Origin: Colwellia sp. BRX10-3
GTDB taxonomy: Bacteria; Pseudomonadota; Gammaproteobacteria; Enterobacterales; Alteromonadaceae
NCBI RefSeq assembly: GCF_014077505.1
Contig: NZ_JACGWA010000001.1
Coordinates: forward strand, 620,001-684,000
Reading direction: 5' to 3'
Length of the DNA stretch: 64,000 bases
The position numbers and the translations under genes are program-made. Under the pieces are notes generated by a model. The model had not been told where the DNA came from. It worked only from the letters and a program-made list of their open reading frames with translations, and searched no databases. Positions within the stretch are counted from its first letter, which is position 1. Every line of letters begins with the position of its first letter. Below are positions 40,041-48,532 of the stretch, piece after piece.

Positions 40041-40556
40041 CTAATAGCTTTTGTCAAATTCCGTTTGCTGGAGACGTTTGTCTTCAACACATGCGGCAAA
40101 CTGTTGCGTTGATTTAGGGCGAGCGCACATTTTCGCTGGTTGATAGAATGTCAGCCAAGCCTGTAATTTTTCACCTTGATATTTTGAACGCATTACCACA
40201 GGATTATTGCTGGCAAAAGGTACTAAGGGTTTAATTTTTTTATATGGCTTGTGATCACTAGGTGGACTACTAATTTTTTTTGGTTTTTTCTTATGGGATT
40301 TTTTGGGTTTTGATTTTTTCTTTTTCTTAGACTTGGGCTTAAGTTTACCCGTTTCACATTGCCACCATGTATCGCGTGCTTTAGTTTCCTTAGTTGCCAA
40401 GCTATTACTACGTTTATGTGAGTTTGCTTGACGTTGCTGTGCTTGAATATTATCGAGTTTATTGCGATAGCCTTGGCATTGTTTTTTACCTGCTGTCGCT
40501 AAAAACGCAGATAATAAAGTCATTAACATGAGGCTAAAAAGAATTATCCGTTTCAT
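40041..40556 (-). CDS. Exported lysine-rich protein, function unknown
   Basis: A 171-residue protein with a signal peptide (about residues 1-22, ending FLATAG) and no membrane segment after it. The mature part has an N-terminal module (QCQGYRNKLDNIQAQQRQ, then ARDTWWQCETG), a strongly basic linker with KKKKKSKPKKSHKKKPKK at about residues 77-94, and a C-terminal module with two cysteines (KMCARPKST, AACVEDKRL). Four cysteines could form two disulfides in the periplasm. The low-complexity linker resembles histone H1-like tails and suggests binding to a polyanion such as DNA, LPS or teichoic-like polymer; this is inference. It is divergent from the periplasmic DNA ligase gene. Its coding strand holds a run of eight A. 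Confidence 0.72.
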   Translation of the reverse strand: MKRIILFSLMLMTLLSAFLATAGKKQCQGYRNKLDNIQAQQRQANSHKRSNSLATKETKARDTWWQCETGKLKPKSKKKKKSKPKKSHKKKPKKISSPPSDHKPYKKIKPLVPFASNNPVVMRSKYQGEKLQAWLTFYQPAKMCARPKSTQQFAACVEDKRLQQTEFDKSY

Positions 40557-40765
40557 CTATCATCATCCATTGAATACCATTTCATGCAAAAGTGTAGTCA
40601 ACATTGAGAAAATTTCGACTTTAAATAGTCGTTTTTCTAACAACAGGTATTAAACATCTAACCAAACGAATAACTCGTCTCGCTAAAATGCTTCTATACT
40701 ATATTCAACCCACCTCAAGATACTCCTATAGATGGCTTGGGATTAAACACTGAAAAGGAACAAGG

Positions 40766-41644
40766 ATGTTTCAAATAACCACACCTCAACAATTTTTTTG
40801 CTTTAGCTTTGTACTCTTCCTATTGCCATGCGCATTTGCCCAGCAAGCAACCACATCTCAATTAAAACCGCAAAAGCCTCAATTACAACTTGCCACTAAA
40901 TATCATCAAGGTGCTGCTGTTGAAGATTACTGGGTAAGTGAAAAGCTAGACGGTGTTCGCGGATACTGGAACGGACAACAACTTTTAACACGCAACGGTA
41001 ATGTGTTATCACCTCCCTCATGGTTTGTTGCAAACTGGCCTAAAATTGCTATGGGAGGTGAGCTATGGAGTGGACGTGGGCAATTTGAACAAATCAGCGC
41101 CTGTGTTCGGCGCAAGCATTCAGACGGTAAATGTTGGAAAGACCTTAAACTGATGATCTTTGACTTACCTCAACAAACAGATAATTTTACCAGGAGAATT
41201 ACCACCATGAAGCAATTGATGCAAGAAAGTAATTCTGCTCACCTAACGATGATTCAACAAATAAAATTAACAAACAATGCTGATTTATATGCGCTCTTAG
41301 ATAACGTTATCCATAATAACGGCGAGGGTTTAATGCTGCACCTTACTTCTGCTCACTATCAAAGTGGTCGTAGCAAGAACTTGTTAAAACTAAAAAAACA
41401 TCAGGACGCTGAAGCGTTAGTCATAGCGCATATGCCAGGAAAAGGTAAATATCATGGTTTACTGGGTGCAATTAAAGTACAAACCCCTGAAGGTATTATC
41501 TTTAAAATAGGTACTGGTTTTTCTGATCAACAGCGCCAGTACCCACCTAAAGTAGGTAGCGTAATAACTTATAAATACATTGGTAAAACACAACGAGGTG
41601 TGCCAAGATTTGCCAGTTTTCTTCGTATTAAAACTCAACATTAG
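40766..41644 (+). CDS. ligE: Periplasmic ATP-dependent DNA ligase (LigE type)
   Basis: A minimal ATP-dependent DNA ligase of 292 residues with a signal peptide (cleavage predicted after A25 in AFA-QQ). The nucleotidyltransferase motif I is SEKLDGVRG with the adenylated Lys at residue 60; motif IV (GEGLMLH) and motif V (LLKLKKHQDAEALVI) follow. A C-terminal OB domain (about 205-290) completes the core, with no extra DNA-binding domain. LigE enzymes are exported and are thought to act on extracellular or incoming DNA. The gene faces an exported polycationic protein and is followed by a LysE exporter gene 48 bp later. Confidence 0.9.
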   Translation: MFQITTPQQFFCFSFVLFLLPCAFAQQATTSQLKPQKPQLQLATKYHQGAAVEDYWVSEKLDGVRGYWNGQQLLTRNGNVLSPPSWFVANWPKIAMGGELWSGRGQFEQISACVRRKHSDGKCWKDLKLMIFDLPQQTDNFTRRITTMKQLMQESNSAHLTMIQQIKLTNNADLYALLDNVIHNNGEGLMLHLTSAHYQSGRSKNLLKLKKHQDAEALVIAHMPGKGKYHGLLGAIKVQTPEGIIFKIGTGFSDQQRQYPPKVGSVITYKYIGKTQRGVPRFASFLRIKTQH

Positions 41645-41692
41645 TGATAACATGCAGACTAATAGATAGAGCAGTCTAAGGCACATCAAATT

Positions 41693-42307
41693 ATGGAATT
41701 TCATTTATGGTTATCACTGGTTGTTATTTGTATTCTTGGTGCCTTGTCTCCCGGCCCTAGCCTCGCCTTAGTGATTAAAAACACCTTAAATGGTGGTGCA
41801 CGCCAAGGTTATGCCACCGCCATCAGTCACGGCTTAGGTGTTACATTATATGCAGCGATAACCGCAACCGGTATTGGGATATTAATAGTACAATCACCTA
41901 TGTTGTTCGCGTCCATAAAATATACTGGCGCAGCTTTTCTTTTATACCTAGGTATTAAAGCGTTAATGAGCAAACAACAAAACATCCAATTTGCTCAGCA
42001 AGGTGGCGCATTAGATCCAAGTATAAATGGCTGGCGAGATGGTTTTTTCATTGCTTTTTTAAACCCTAAATTAGCCATTTTCTTTATAGCCTTATTCAGT
42101 CAGTTTGTTGAACCTGATGCAGGTTGGCTACAAAAAGGCGTGATGACAGCAACCGTCGGCATCATTGATATGCTGTGGTATGTCATTATTGCTTTTACCA
42201 TGTCACGTGGGCCGATTTTAGAAAAATTAAAAAGCAATAGTCATATTGTCGATAGAATTACCGGGTGCTTTTTGATTTTGTTAGCCGCACGTGTAGTGCT
42301 GAATTAG
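41693..42307 (+). CDS. LysE/RhtB family amino acid exporter
   Basis: A 204-residue inner-membrane exporter with about six hydrophobic segments. The family opening is clear (LGALSPGPSLALVIKNTL, GARQGYATAISHGLG), as is the later FFIAFLNPKLAIFFIALF. RhtB-type members export homoserine, threonine or other amino acids; the substrate here cannot be read from sequence. It follows ligE by 48 bp on the same strand and may be co-transcribed, though a functional link is not evident. It converges on a methyltransferase gene. Confidence 0.9.
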   Translation: MEFHLWLSLVVICILGALSPGPSLALVIKNTLNGGARQGYATAISHGLGVTLYAAITATGIGILIVQSPMLFASIKYTGAAFLLYLGIKALMSKQQNIQFAQQGGALDPSINGWRDGFFIAFLNPKLAIFFIALFSQFVEPDAGWLQKGVMTATVGIIDMLWYVIIAFTMSRGPILEKLKSNSHIVDRITGCFLILLAARVVLN

Positions 42308-42333
42308 TTGCAAGTAAAAATTATAGTTATGTT

Positions 42334-42366
42334 GTTTGCTTGAATAACAAAATAATTCAAGCGAAC
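42334..42366. terminator. Hairpin between convergent LysE and methyltransferase genes
   Basis: A 12-bp stem with one wobble pair (GTTTGCTTGAAT / ATTCAAGCGAAC) and a 9-nt loop in the convergent gap. Probable bidirectional transcription end, although T tracts are short. Confidence 0.5.
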
Positions 42367-42374
42367 ATTAGCGA

Positions 42375-43268
42375 TTATAAGCTTGGTTTATATATAAAAT
42401 ATAAACACTTTAAACCTTTACCTTCATAAGCTTCTTTGAACACTTCAGGGGCATTCAATTGATATTGAAATACGCACTCAGGACATTCTCTAGCGACTTC
42501 TGCCATTAAAAATTCGACATTAAGGTCTGGAGAGTTTAAACACAACAACACATCACCATTATCTGACATAAGTTCGGGCAGGCGACGAATAATTTTCTTA
42601 TAATCTCTTTCAATATCAACGCTACCTTTTTGAAAAGATGGCGGATCTGAAACTAACAGTTGATAAGGCCCATGTTTTTTCAAACGGCCATAAGACTTAA
42701 AAATATCGACACCTTCAAAGATCACTTTACTGAGATCTTGCTGGTTTAATCGATGATTTTCTCGTCCCTTAGCCAATGAGCTTTTGCTCATATCAACATT
42801 AATCACTTTACTCGCATTACCCGCTAATGCCGCGACAGAAAAAGCACAAGTGTATGAGAATAAGTTTAATACACGCTTATTAAAACTGTGATTTTTAACC
42901 CACTCTCGACCATTTCTCATATCCAAAAACAAGCCAGAGTTTTGCGCTTTACCTAAACTAAGATGGTATTTTAAACCATGCTCTACAGCAGATAAATGGG
43001 TGACTTCTTGCCCCCAAAGTAATTCGCACGGGGCAAACTTACGACAACGATATTGTACCTGAATCGATTGGCATTTATCGGTCAAATCCTGTAAATGAGA
43101 AACTTGCTCTGCTAGCCAGCTAGGTTCAACTTCCTGATATAAACTGATCAAAATAACGGGTTCAAACCAGTCAACATTAACATGAGACAGTTCTGGGTAT
43201 GCATGACCACGACCATGAAATAGTCGCTGGCTTTCACTGAAGTCACATGGCTGGATAAATTCAATCAT
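42375..43268 (-). CDS. Class I SAM-dependent methyltransferase (RlmI/RlmK-like)
   Basis: A 297-residue methyltransferase of the COG1092 group that includes 23S rRNA cytosine-5 enzymes. The substrate-proximal segment LFLDMRNGREWV, SAM motif VLNLFSYTCAFSVAAL, the acidic motif IIVDMSK-like NVDMSKSSLAKGRENHRLN, and the catalytic-type LLVSDPPSFQKG are all visible. It lacks the N-terminal PUA domain of RlmI, and the N-terminal about 100 residues differ. The rRNA target is therefore uncertain. It has its own transcript, bounded by hairpins. Confidence 0.85.
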   Translation of the reverse strand: MIEFIQPCDFSESQRLFHGRGHAYPELSHVNVDWFEPVILISLYQEVEPSWLAEQVSHLQDLTDKCQSIQVQYRCRKFAPCELLWGQEVTHLSAVEHGLKYHLSLGKAQNSGLFLDMRNGREWVKNHSFNKRVLNLFSYTCAFSVAALAGNASKVINVDMSKSSLAKGRENHRLNQQDLSKVIFEGVDIFKSYGRLKKHGPYQLLVSDPPSFQKGSVDIERDYKKIIRRLPELMSDNGDVLLCLNSPDLNVEFLMAEVARECPECVFQYQLNAPEVFKEAYEGKGLKCLYFIYKPSL

Positions 43269-43287
43269 TATAAGAAACTCTAGCTAC

Positions 43288-43327
43288 AAAAAAATAAGGC
43301 CGGATAATAACAAATTATCCGGCCTTA
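43288..43327 (-). terminator. Terminator of the NSS transporter gene
   Basis: A perfect 14-bp stem (TAAGGCCGGATAAT / ATTATCCGGCCTTA, loop of 5) runs, on the minus strand, into TTATTTTTTT. It lies 54 bp past the transporter stop and just before the methyltransferase start. Confidence 0.82.
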
Positions 43328-43380
43328 AGTATCAATTAACTTACTTTATTGGTTATAAGTAGGTCTTTTAAGAAAACAAT

Positions 43381-44805
43381 TTAAAAGCCAAAAATACTAT
43401 AACCAAAGAATTTCTGCATAACGGTATTGATAAAAATACCAAATACTATCACCGGAATAAACGTTCCTAACGAGAAGTTAATATACTTCTCAACCCATGA
43501 ACCTTTATAGTTTGCATTGCCTAACGCTAGTTCTTCAGATAACTGCAATCTTTTCCAGCGGTAACTAACAAACACACATAATAAAAAGCCATTTAACGGT
43601 AAAATAGTATCGTAGAAAACATCATAAATCACATCAAAAAATGAGCGAGTTCCACCAGCATAAGAGGTAAACTCTGTAAAATATGACACCATACCAAATG
43701 ATAACGTTGCAAAAATAGTTAATACCCCGGCAGTCATCAATAATATCGATAAGGCTTTCTTACGACTGTGTTTTTTCTCTGTTACTAAATAAGATACTGG
43801 CACCTCTAAAATAGAAACTAACGAGGTAATAGCAGCAAAAAACACTAGAATAAAGAAGAACGCCGCTACCGAACTTGCTCCGATATAGCCAATTGATGTT
43901 TGCAACGCTAAAAATATTTTTGGTAAAAAGGTAAAGATTAACGATACTGAACTATCGCTCAATTCCGCTGGGTTAACATTAGGATTGAATGAAAATACCG
44001 CTGGTAAAATCATTAAACCGGCAGTGAATGCAACCGCGGTATCTGTTAAAGCGACAAGCTTTGCTGAACCAACAATATCGGTTTTACGGTCAATATAAGA
44101 GCCATAAGTAATAAGTATACCCATGCCTAAAGACAAGGAGAAAAACGCTTGTGATAACGCGCCATTAATCACCGCAGGCGTAATTTTAGATACATCAGGA
44201 ATTAAGAAGAACTTAACACCTAAAAGTGCGTTATCTAAAGTTAAAACATAGCCCACCATAATCAGTAGCATAATAAACAAGGTGGGCATCAATATTTTTG
44301 ACGCCCTTTCGATACCGTCTTTAACACCGGCAACCAGTATAAAGTTAACAATGGCGGCGACTACCACCATACCCACGAATAAATATGGACTATTAACAAA
44401 CTCACCAAAACCATTACTGCTGGCTAAGTAATCTAAATTACCACTTAATGTTAAAACGATATACCCAAAAATCCATACCGTTAGTACCATATAAAAAACA
44501 GCGATCATAAAGGGGGTTAACACGCCAAGAAAACCAGCAGCGCCCCAAGCTCTACTACCGCCACTTAAGGTTTTATAAGCCCCGACAGGTTCTTTTGCCG
44601 TTTTCCGACCAACCGCCATTTCGGCAACCATCACGGGTAAACAAATAAAGAAAACAAAAAGTGCATACATTAATAAAAATGCACCGCCACCATTTTTAGC
44701 CGCATTCACAGGAAAGCCGACCAAATTACCAATACCAACTGCTGAACCTGCAGCGGCTAAAATGAACCCTAAGCGGGAACTAAAATGCTCTCTTTCTGTA
44801 CTCAT
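43381..44805 (-). CDS. Sodium-dependent transporter, NSS/SNF family
   Basis: A 474-residue inner-membrane symporter of the neurotransmitter:sodium symporter family with about 11-12 membrane segments. The first membrane helix carries the sodium and substrate site (AAAGSAVGIGNLVGFPVNAAKNGGGAF), as in LeuT-type proteins; the unwound GIGN segment is intact. Bacterial members import amino acids with sodium, which fits a marine cell. The substrate is unknown. Monocistronic, followed by a strong terminator. Confidence 0.92.
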   Translation of the reverse strand: MSTEREHFSSRLGFILAAAGSAVGIGNLVGFPVNAAKNGGGAFLLMYALFVFFICLPVMVAEMAVGRKTAKEPVGAYKTLSGGSRAWGAAGFLGVLTPFMIAVFYMVLTVWIFGYIVLTLSGNLDYLASSNGFGEFVNSPYLFVGMVVVAAIVNFILVAGVKDGIERASKILMPTLFIMLLIMVGYVLTLDNALLGVKFFLIPDVSKITPAVINGALSQAFFSLSLGMGILITYGSYIDRKTDIVGSAKLVALTDTAVAFTAGLMILPAVFSFNPNVNPAELSDSSVSLIFTFLPKIFLALQTSIGYIGASSVAAFFFILVFFAAITSLVSILEVPVSYLVTEKKHSRKKALSILLMTAGVLTIFATLSFGMVSYFTEFTSYAGGTRSFFDVIYDVFYDTILPLNGFLLCVFVSYRWKRLQLSEELALGNANYKGSWVEKYINFSLGTFIPVIVFGIFINTVMQKFFGYSIFGF

Positions 44806-44986
44806 AAGTGCCTTCTTTGTAATTTATTAGGGCTAATAATTATATACATAGCGCCCGTTTTTATTGAGGTAACTTGTTCGATTAACTGACCGATGCTAGC
44901 AGGCTTTATTAGTAAAGTCTTGTTTTAGCAGACAGCCAATAGTTAGCCAAGTGTATAATATTTATTGCACCTGTTAAGTCGTATTA

Positions 44987-45826
44987 TCAATAAAACTTTG
45001 CGTTCATAATATTGAGAATATTTTCCGTTTCTATTTTCGCGAAATTTGCGGCGTTTTCTAGATCACCTGTTGATACTTTCAAGGTCTCACAAAGTGCGGC
45101 ATCAATACTATCATCATAACTAAAGACCTCAGGATGACATTCTACTAAGGCTAATCTTGATGCTAAGTAGAGTACTTTGACATCTTTATTGATTTGAATG
45201 TTATGGGCATTATTATAGTGGCGAATAGGTAAGATTATTTTTTCTGGGATCTGCCAAATTTTTAATAACTCAGCAGAAACTTCAGTGTAGGTAAAGCCCA
45301 ATAACTGTTGTTGTAATTCCCAAGGCAATATATCTGCATTATACGCTTCACATTGCTTTGCTAATTCAGGTGAAATTTTCGCAACAATAAGCTCGCCAAA
45401 ATTTTGGAGTAAGCCCGCAACAAATAAGCGTTCTATATCTCGTATGCCAGCGGTAATGGCTAAGTTTTTCGTTGCTAAACCACAGAAAACACTCATCTGC
45501 CAAAAACGTTTTAAATCGATAGATTGATTTGAAAAGTGCTTAAAAGCTGTCGCCGCAACATCAACTAACATCATGTTATAAATGGCTTGCGTACCTATGA
45601 TAGTAATCGCACGTGAAATGGTACTTATTTCACCGGGAAAACTGTAAATAGCGCTATTGGCAATTTGTAATAATCGCGATGTCATCGAAGGGTCAACACT
45701 GATAACATTGGCAAAGTCTTCTATGGTCGAGTCATCGTCTTCCATCAAAGCTTTTATTTTAAAACACGCGTCGGGTAAGGCAAAAGAACCATTTGCCTGC
45801 TGGGCATATTCAAGAGCATTCATCAA
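44987..45826 (-). CDS. HDOD domain protein (paralogue 2)
   Basis: A 279-residue HDOD-domain protein. Diagnostic segments are ISVDPSMTSRLLQIANSAIY, PGEISTISRAITIIG and FVAGLLQNFGELIVAK. Its architecture, length and opening (MMNALEYAQQANGSF) parallel the protein at 36431-37279, so the two arose by duplication, though they have diverged clearly. The HD residues of active phosphodiesterases are not conserved (QNFGE in place of an HD-type motif), pointing to a non-catalytic signalling role. Monocistronic. Confidence 0.85.
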   Translation of the reverse strand: MMNALEYAQQANGSFALPDACFKIKALMEDDDSTIEDFANVISVDPSMTSRLLQIANSAIYSFPGEISTISRAITIIGTQAIYNMMLVDVAATAFKHFSNQSIDLKRFWQMSVFCGLATKNLAITAGIRDIERLFVAGLLQNFGELIVAKISPELAKQCEAYNADILPWELQQQLLGFTYTEVSAELLKIWQIPEKIILPIRHYNNAHNIQINKDVKVLYLASRLALVECHPEVFSYDDSIDAALCETLKVSTGDLENAANFAKIETENILNIMNAKFY

Positions 45827-45894
45827 TTAATACTTCCTTATTTAAGTACTTAACTACTGGATTAACGATTCCTAGTCAAAATTATTAGCATTCA

Positions 45895-47589
45895 TTATTG
45901 CGCAAAGGTTAAACCAAAAAAGTCACCACTATGCCACTTTGGACGCTCCGCTTGATTGGCAATTTCCAAACCTATCATCATATTAACCAAGGCAAAATTT
46001 GCCGCCGCTTGGTAGTTTATCGGTAACGTTATTTCGTCACTGTGTTGGTGATAATGATTTTTCAAAAAGTCCCCGAATACTGCGCCACCATCAATATTTT
46101 CATCTGTTGATTTAAAGCCTGTCATCAAAAATACCGATGGTATGCCAGCTTTAACAAAACTGTAATGGTCGCTACGGGTAAAAAGTGCCTGTTCTGGCAT
46201 AGGGTCATCACTCAGTTCTATATCGATTTTCTTTGCCGCAGTTGTAACAATTTGTCCCAAAGTTGAGTGGGTAGAGCCAAAAGCGATAACATCGGCGAAT
46301 GGATATAAAATTAACGGCATATCCAAATTCACATTGGCGACTAATTGCGTCACAGGTATCGTTGGGTTATTGGCAAAATAGCTTGAGCCTAGCAAACCTT
46401 TTTCTTCACCAGTAACAACAACAAACAATACTGACCGTTTTGGTTTTATTGGCATTTGTGCTAATAAACGAGCTGTTTCAAGTAGAATGGCAACACCAGA
46501 TGCATTATCTAATGCACCATTATTGATAGTGTCTTCATCGTCGCCATGAGAGCTTATGCCTATGTGGTCAAGGTGGGCACTAAATACCACATATTCATTT
46601 TTTAATTGCTCATCGCTACCGGCAACGGCTGCGATAATATTGGGGCTAGTGATTTGTTCATAACGCGATCGATTTTTCAAGGTTACCTGATAAGGCAGGG
46701 CAAAGCTGTTAATGGCGTTATTATTAGTATCAGCGGTAAAAACATCCGCTAAAGTCATTGCTGCGCCCTCAAATAAAGCCTGCGCGGCATCTTGCGCAAT
46801 ATAAGCGCCAGCAATAATTTCAGGTTGTTTACCGAACGGAATATCGTCTTTGGTAAGCCAACTTAAGCGTGGAGTATTTGCATATTGTGCTGACTTTTCA
46901 AAACTTCGCACTTTTTCACGTTTTGGGGTATGAATAGTAATAAAACCAATAGCACCATGCTCTGCTGCATGTCGACTTTTCTCTGCGCCTGAGCCAATAT
47001 GCGCGCCTTCTTCAGAAGGTAAATCGTCTGGTCTGCCCGATAACGCAACAACAACTTTGCCTTTAACATCAATGTTTTCATAGTCGTTATAACCAAACTC
47101 TTCAGATATTACGCCGTAACCAACAAACACTGTAGGGGCGGTAATAGCGGTTTCATTTTGGAAGCTTGAACCAGACATTAAAAATTCGGTTACATAATCA
47201 AGTTCAATATCGCCTGCTAAGCCATGAATTATGGCACTGGCAGAGCCGTCAATAAGGTAGCTTTTACGAAAACGAACTTCTTGTTCAAATCCTCGCTCGT
47301 CACTACCGATATTGGTACCTTTTGGTGTCAAACCCAGTTGCATAAAATATGACTTTACATAATTGGCCGCAATTTGATAACCATTACTGCCGGTATCTCT
47401 CCCTTGTAGGGTGTCATCAGCAAGAAACTCAATATGCGCTTTAATATTTTCGGCATTCACTTTGCTAGGCACTTCTTCAAGCGCCATTTGTTCGGGCGCA
47501 GGTAGCTGCTTATTACAGGCTATTAAGGCAATAGTGGCAAAGGTAAATAGACTAAATTTTTTGATTGTTTTTGATGGGAGTATATTCAT
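45895..47589 (-). CDS. M28 family zinc aminopeptidase, lipoprotein
   Basis: A 564-residue lipoprotein peptidase. The lipobox is ALIAC with the lipidated Cys at residue 25. A PA (protease-associated) insertion covers about residues 130-260. The M28 domain shows the metal ligands in order: H and D in FSAHLDHIG, D in NNGALDNASGVA, EE in VVTGEEKGLLG, D in NLDMPL, and H in TRSDHYSFVKAGIPS. It probably trims exogenous peptides at the cell envelope. It has its own transcript between the HDOD gene and the Lrp gene. Confidence 0.92.
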   Translation of the reverse strand: MNILPSKTIKKFSLFTFATIALIACNKQLPAPEQMALEEVPSKVNAENIKAHIEFLADDTLQGRDTGSNGYQIAANYVKSYFMQLGLTPKGTNIGSDERGFEQEVRFRKSYLIDGSASAIIHGLAGDIELDYVTEFLMSGSSFQNETAITAPTVFVGYGVISEEFGYNDYENIDVKGKVVVALSGRPDDLPSEEGAHIGSGAEKSRHAAEHGAIGFITIHTPKREKVRSFEKSAQYANTPRLSWLTKDDIPFGKQPEIIAGAYIAQDAAQALFEGAAMTLADVFTADTNNNAINSFALPYQVTLKNRSRYEQITSPNIIAAVAGSDEQLKNEYVVFSAHLDHIGISSHGDDEDTINNGALDNASGVAILLETARLLAQMPIKPKRSVLFVVVTGEEKGLLGSSYFANNPTIPVTQLVANVNLDMPLILYPFADVIAFGSTHSTLGQIVTTAAKKIDIELSDDPMPEQALFTRSDHYSFVKAGIPSVFLMTGFKSTDENIDGGAVFGDFLKNHYHQHSDEITLPINYQAAANFALVNMMIGLEIANQAERPKWHSGDFFGLTFAQ

Positions 47590-47840
47590 GGTTTCTCATT
47601 AACTTGTACCAATTACTCTGGTTAATTACTCGCTAATTGGGCAATTAATAGAACCGTTTGGCTTGGTTATTTTTATAATTACATATCAGTCTGTTTAGAA
47701 ATATAGATAACTAAAAGCAGCTAATAAAAACATCTCAAGACACTATATCGACTGTTATGTTAAAAAACTAGTTCGTCATACGAAAAGCAGACAGTGCAAC
47801 AATCAGAGGGTGTTAATATAACTTTGCATTATTGTAATAG

Positions 47841-48320
47841 TTAATCGAAAATGGGCACGCCCGAGTATCTTTTTACATGCTCCATAACCACATAAGTATG
47901 TGTTTGAGATACTCCTGGCAACTCCACAATATTACCTAATAACAATCGATAGGCGTCCATATTTTCAAAACGTAATTTAAGTAGGTAATCAAAGCCCCCT
48001 ACCACCATATGACACTCTGCCACTTCTTTAATCTCAATGACTTGTGCACGAAACTTATTAAAAATATCGGCGGTGGTGCGATCAAGCGTCACTTGGATAA
48101 AAGCAGTCATACCACAGTTTAATTTGCTGGCATTTAAAAAAGCACCATAACGTTCGATATAGCCTTCTTGCTCTAATCTTTTTACACGCTCCAAGCAGGG
48201 ACTAGCACTTAAATTTACGTGTTGTGCCAATGTGCTATTTGAAATTCGACCATTTTTTTGTAACGCATCTAAAATAGTTAAATCAATACGATCTAAGGTT
48301 TTGGGCTTACTACTTGTCAT
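47841..48320 (-). CDS. Lrp/AsnC family transcriptional regulator
   Basis: A 159-residue regulator with an N-terminal winged helix-turn-helix (about residues 10-65; LDALQKNGRISNSTLAQHVN, LSASPCLERVKRLEQEGYI) and a C-terminal RAM ligand-binding domain (about 75-150, including VVGGFDYLLKLRF). It resembles BkdR/Lrp-like local regulators more than global Lrp. Such proteins usually control a neighbouring metabolic gene, but no divergent target lies next to it; upstream is the terminator of the GGDEF-EAL gene. Confidence 0.9.
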   Translation of the reverse strand: MTSSKPKTLDRIDLTILDALQKNGRISNSTLAQHVNLSASPCLERVKRLEQEGYIERYGAFLNASKLNCGMTAFIQVTLDRTTADIFNKFRAQVIEIKEVAECHMVVGGFDYLLKLRFENMDAYRLLLGNIVELPGVSQTHTYVVMEHVKRYSGVPIFD

Positions 48321-48468
48321 TATCAGTCAATTTTATGGTTAATAACTTAATATACAGAATAAATTACCGTAAAAATTGTAAAAGCGCCAACACATTCTGT
48401 TGTTAGTTCATTTGAAACACAGCGAAAACATGAGTCACGTTTAAAAGGTTTTATTTTCAATGGGATCT

Positions 48469-48505
48469 AAAAAACCCGCTAATAAAAAATTATTAGCGGG
48501 TTTTT
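48469..48505 (-). terminator. Terminator of the GGDEF-EAL gene
   Basis: A stem ACCCGCTAATA / TATTAGCGGGT-like with flanking A6 and T5 runs lies 28 bp past the stop of the GAF-GGDEF-EAL gene. A strong intrinsic terminator that works on the minus strand. Confidence 0.87.
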
Positions 48506-48532
48506 ATGGTATTAAATCGTAAAAGCTGTTGA

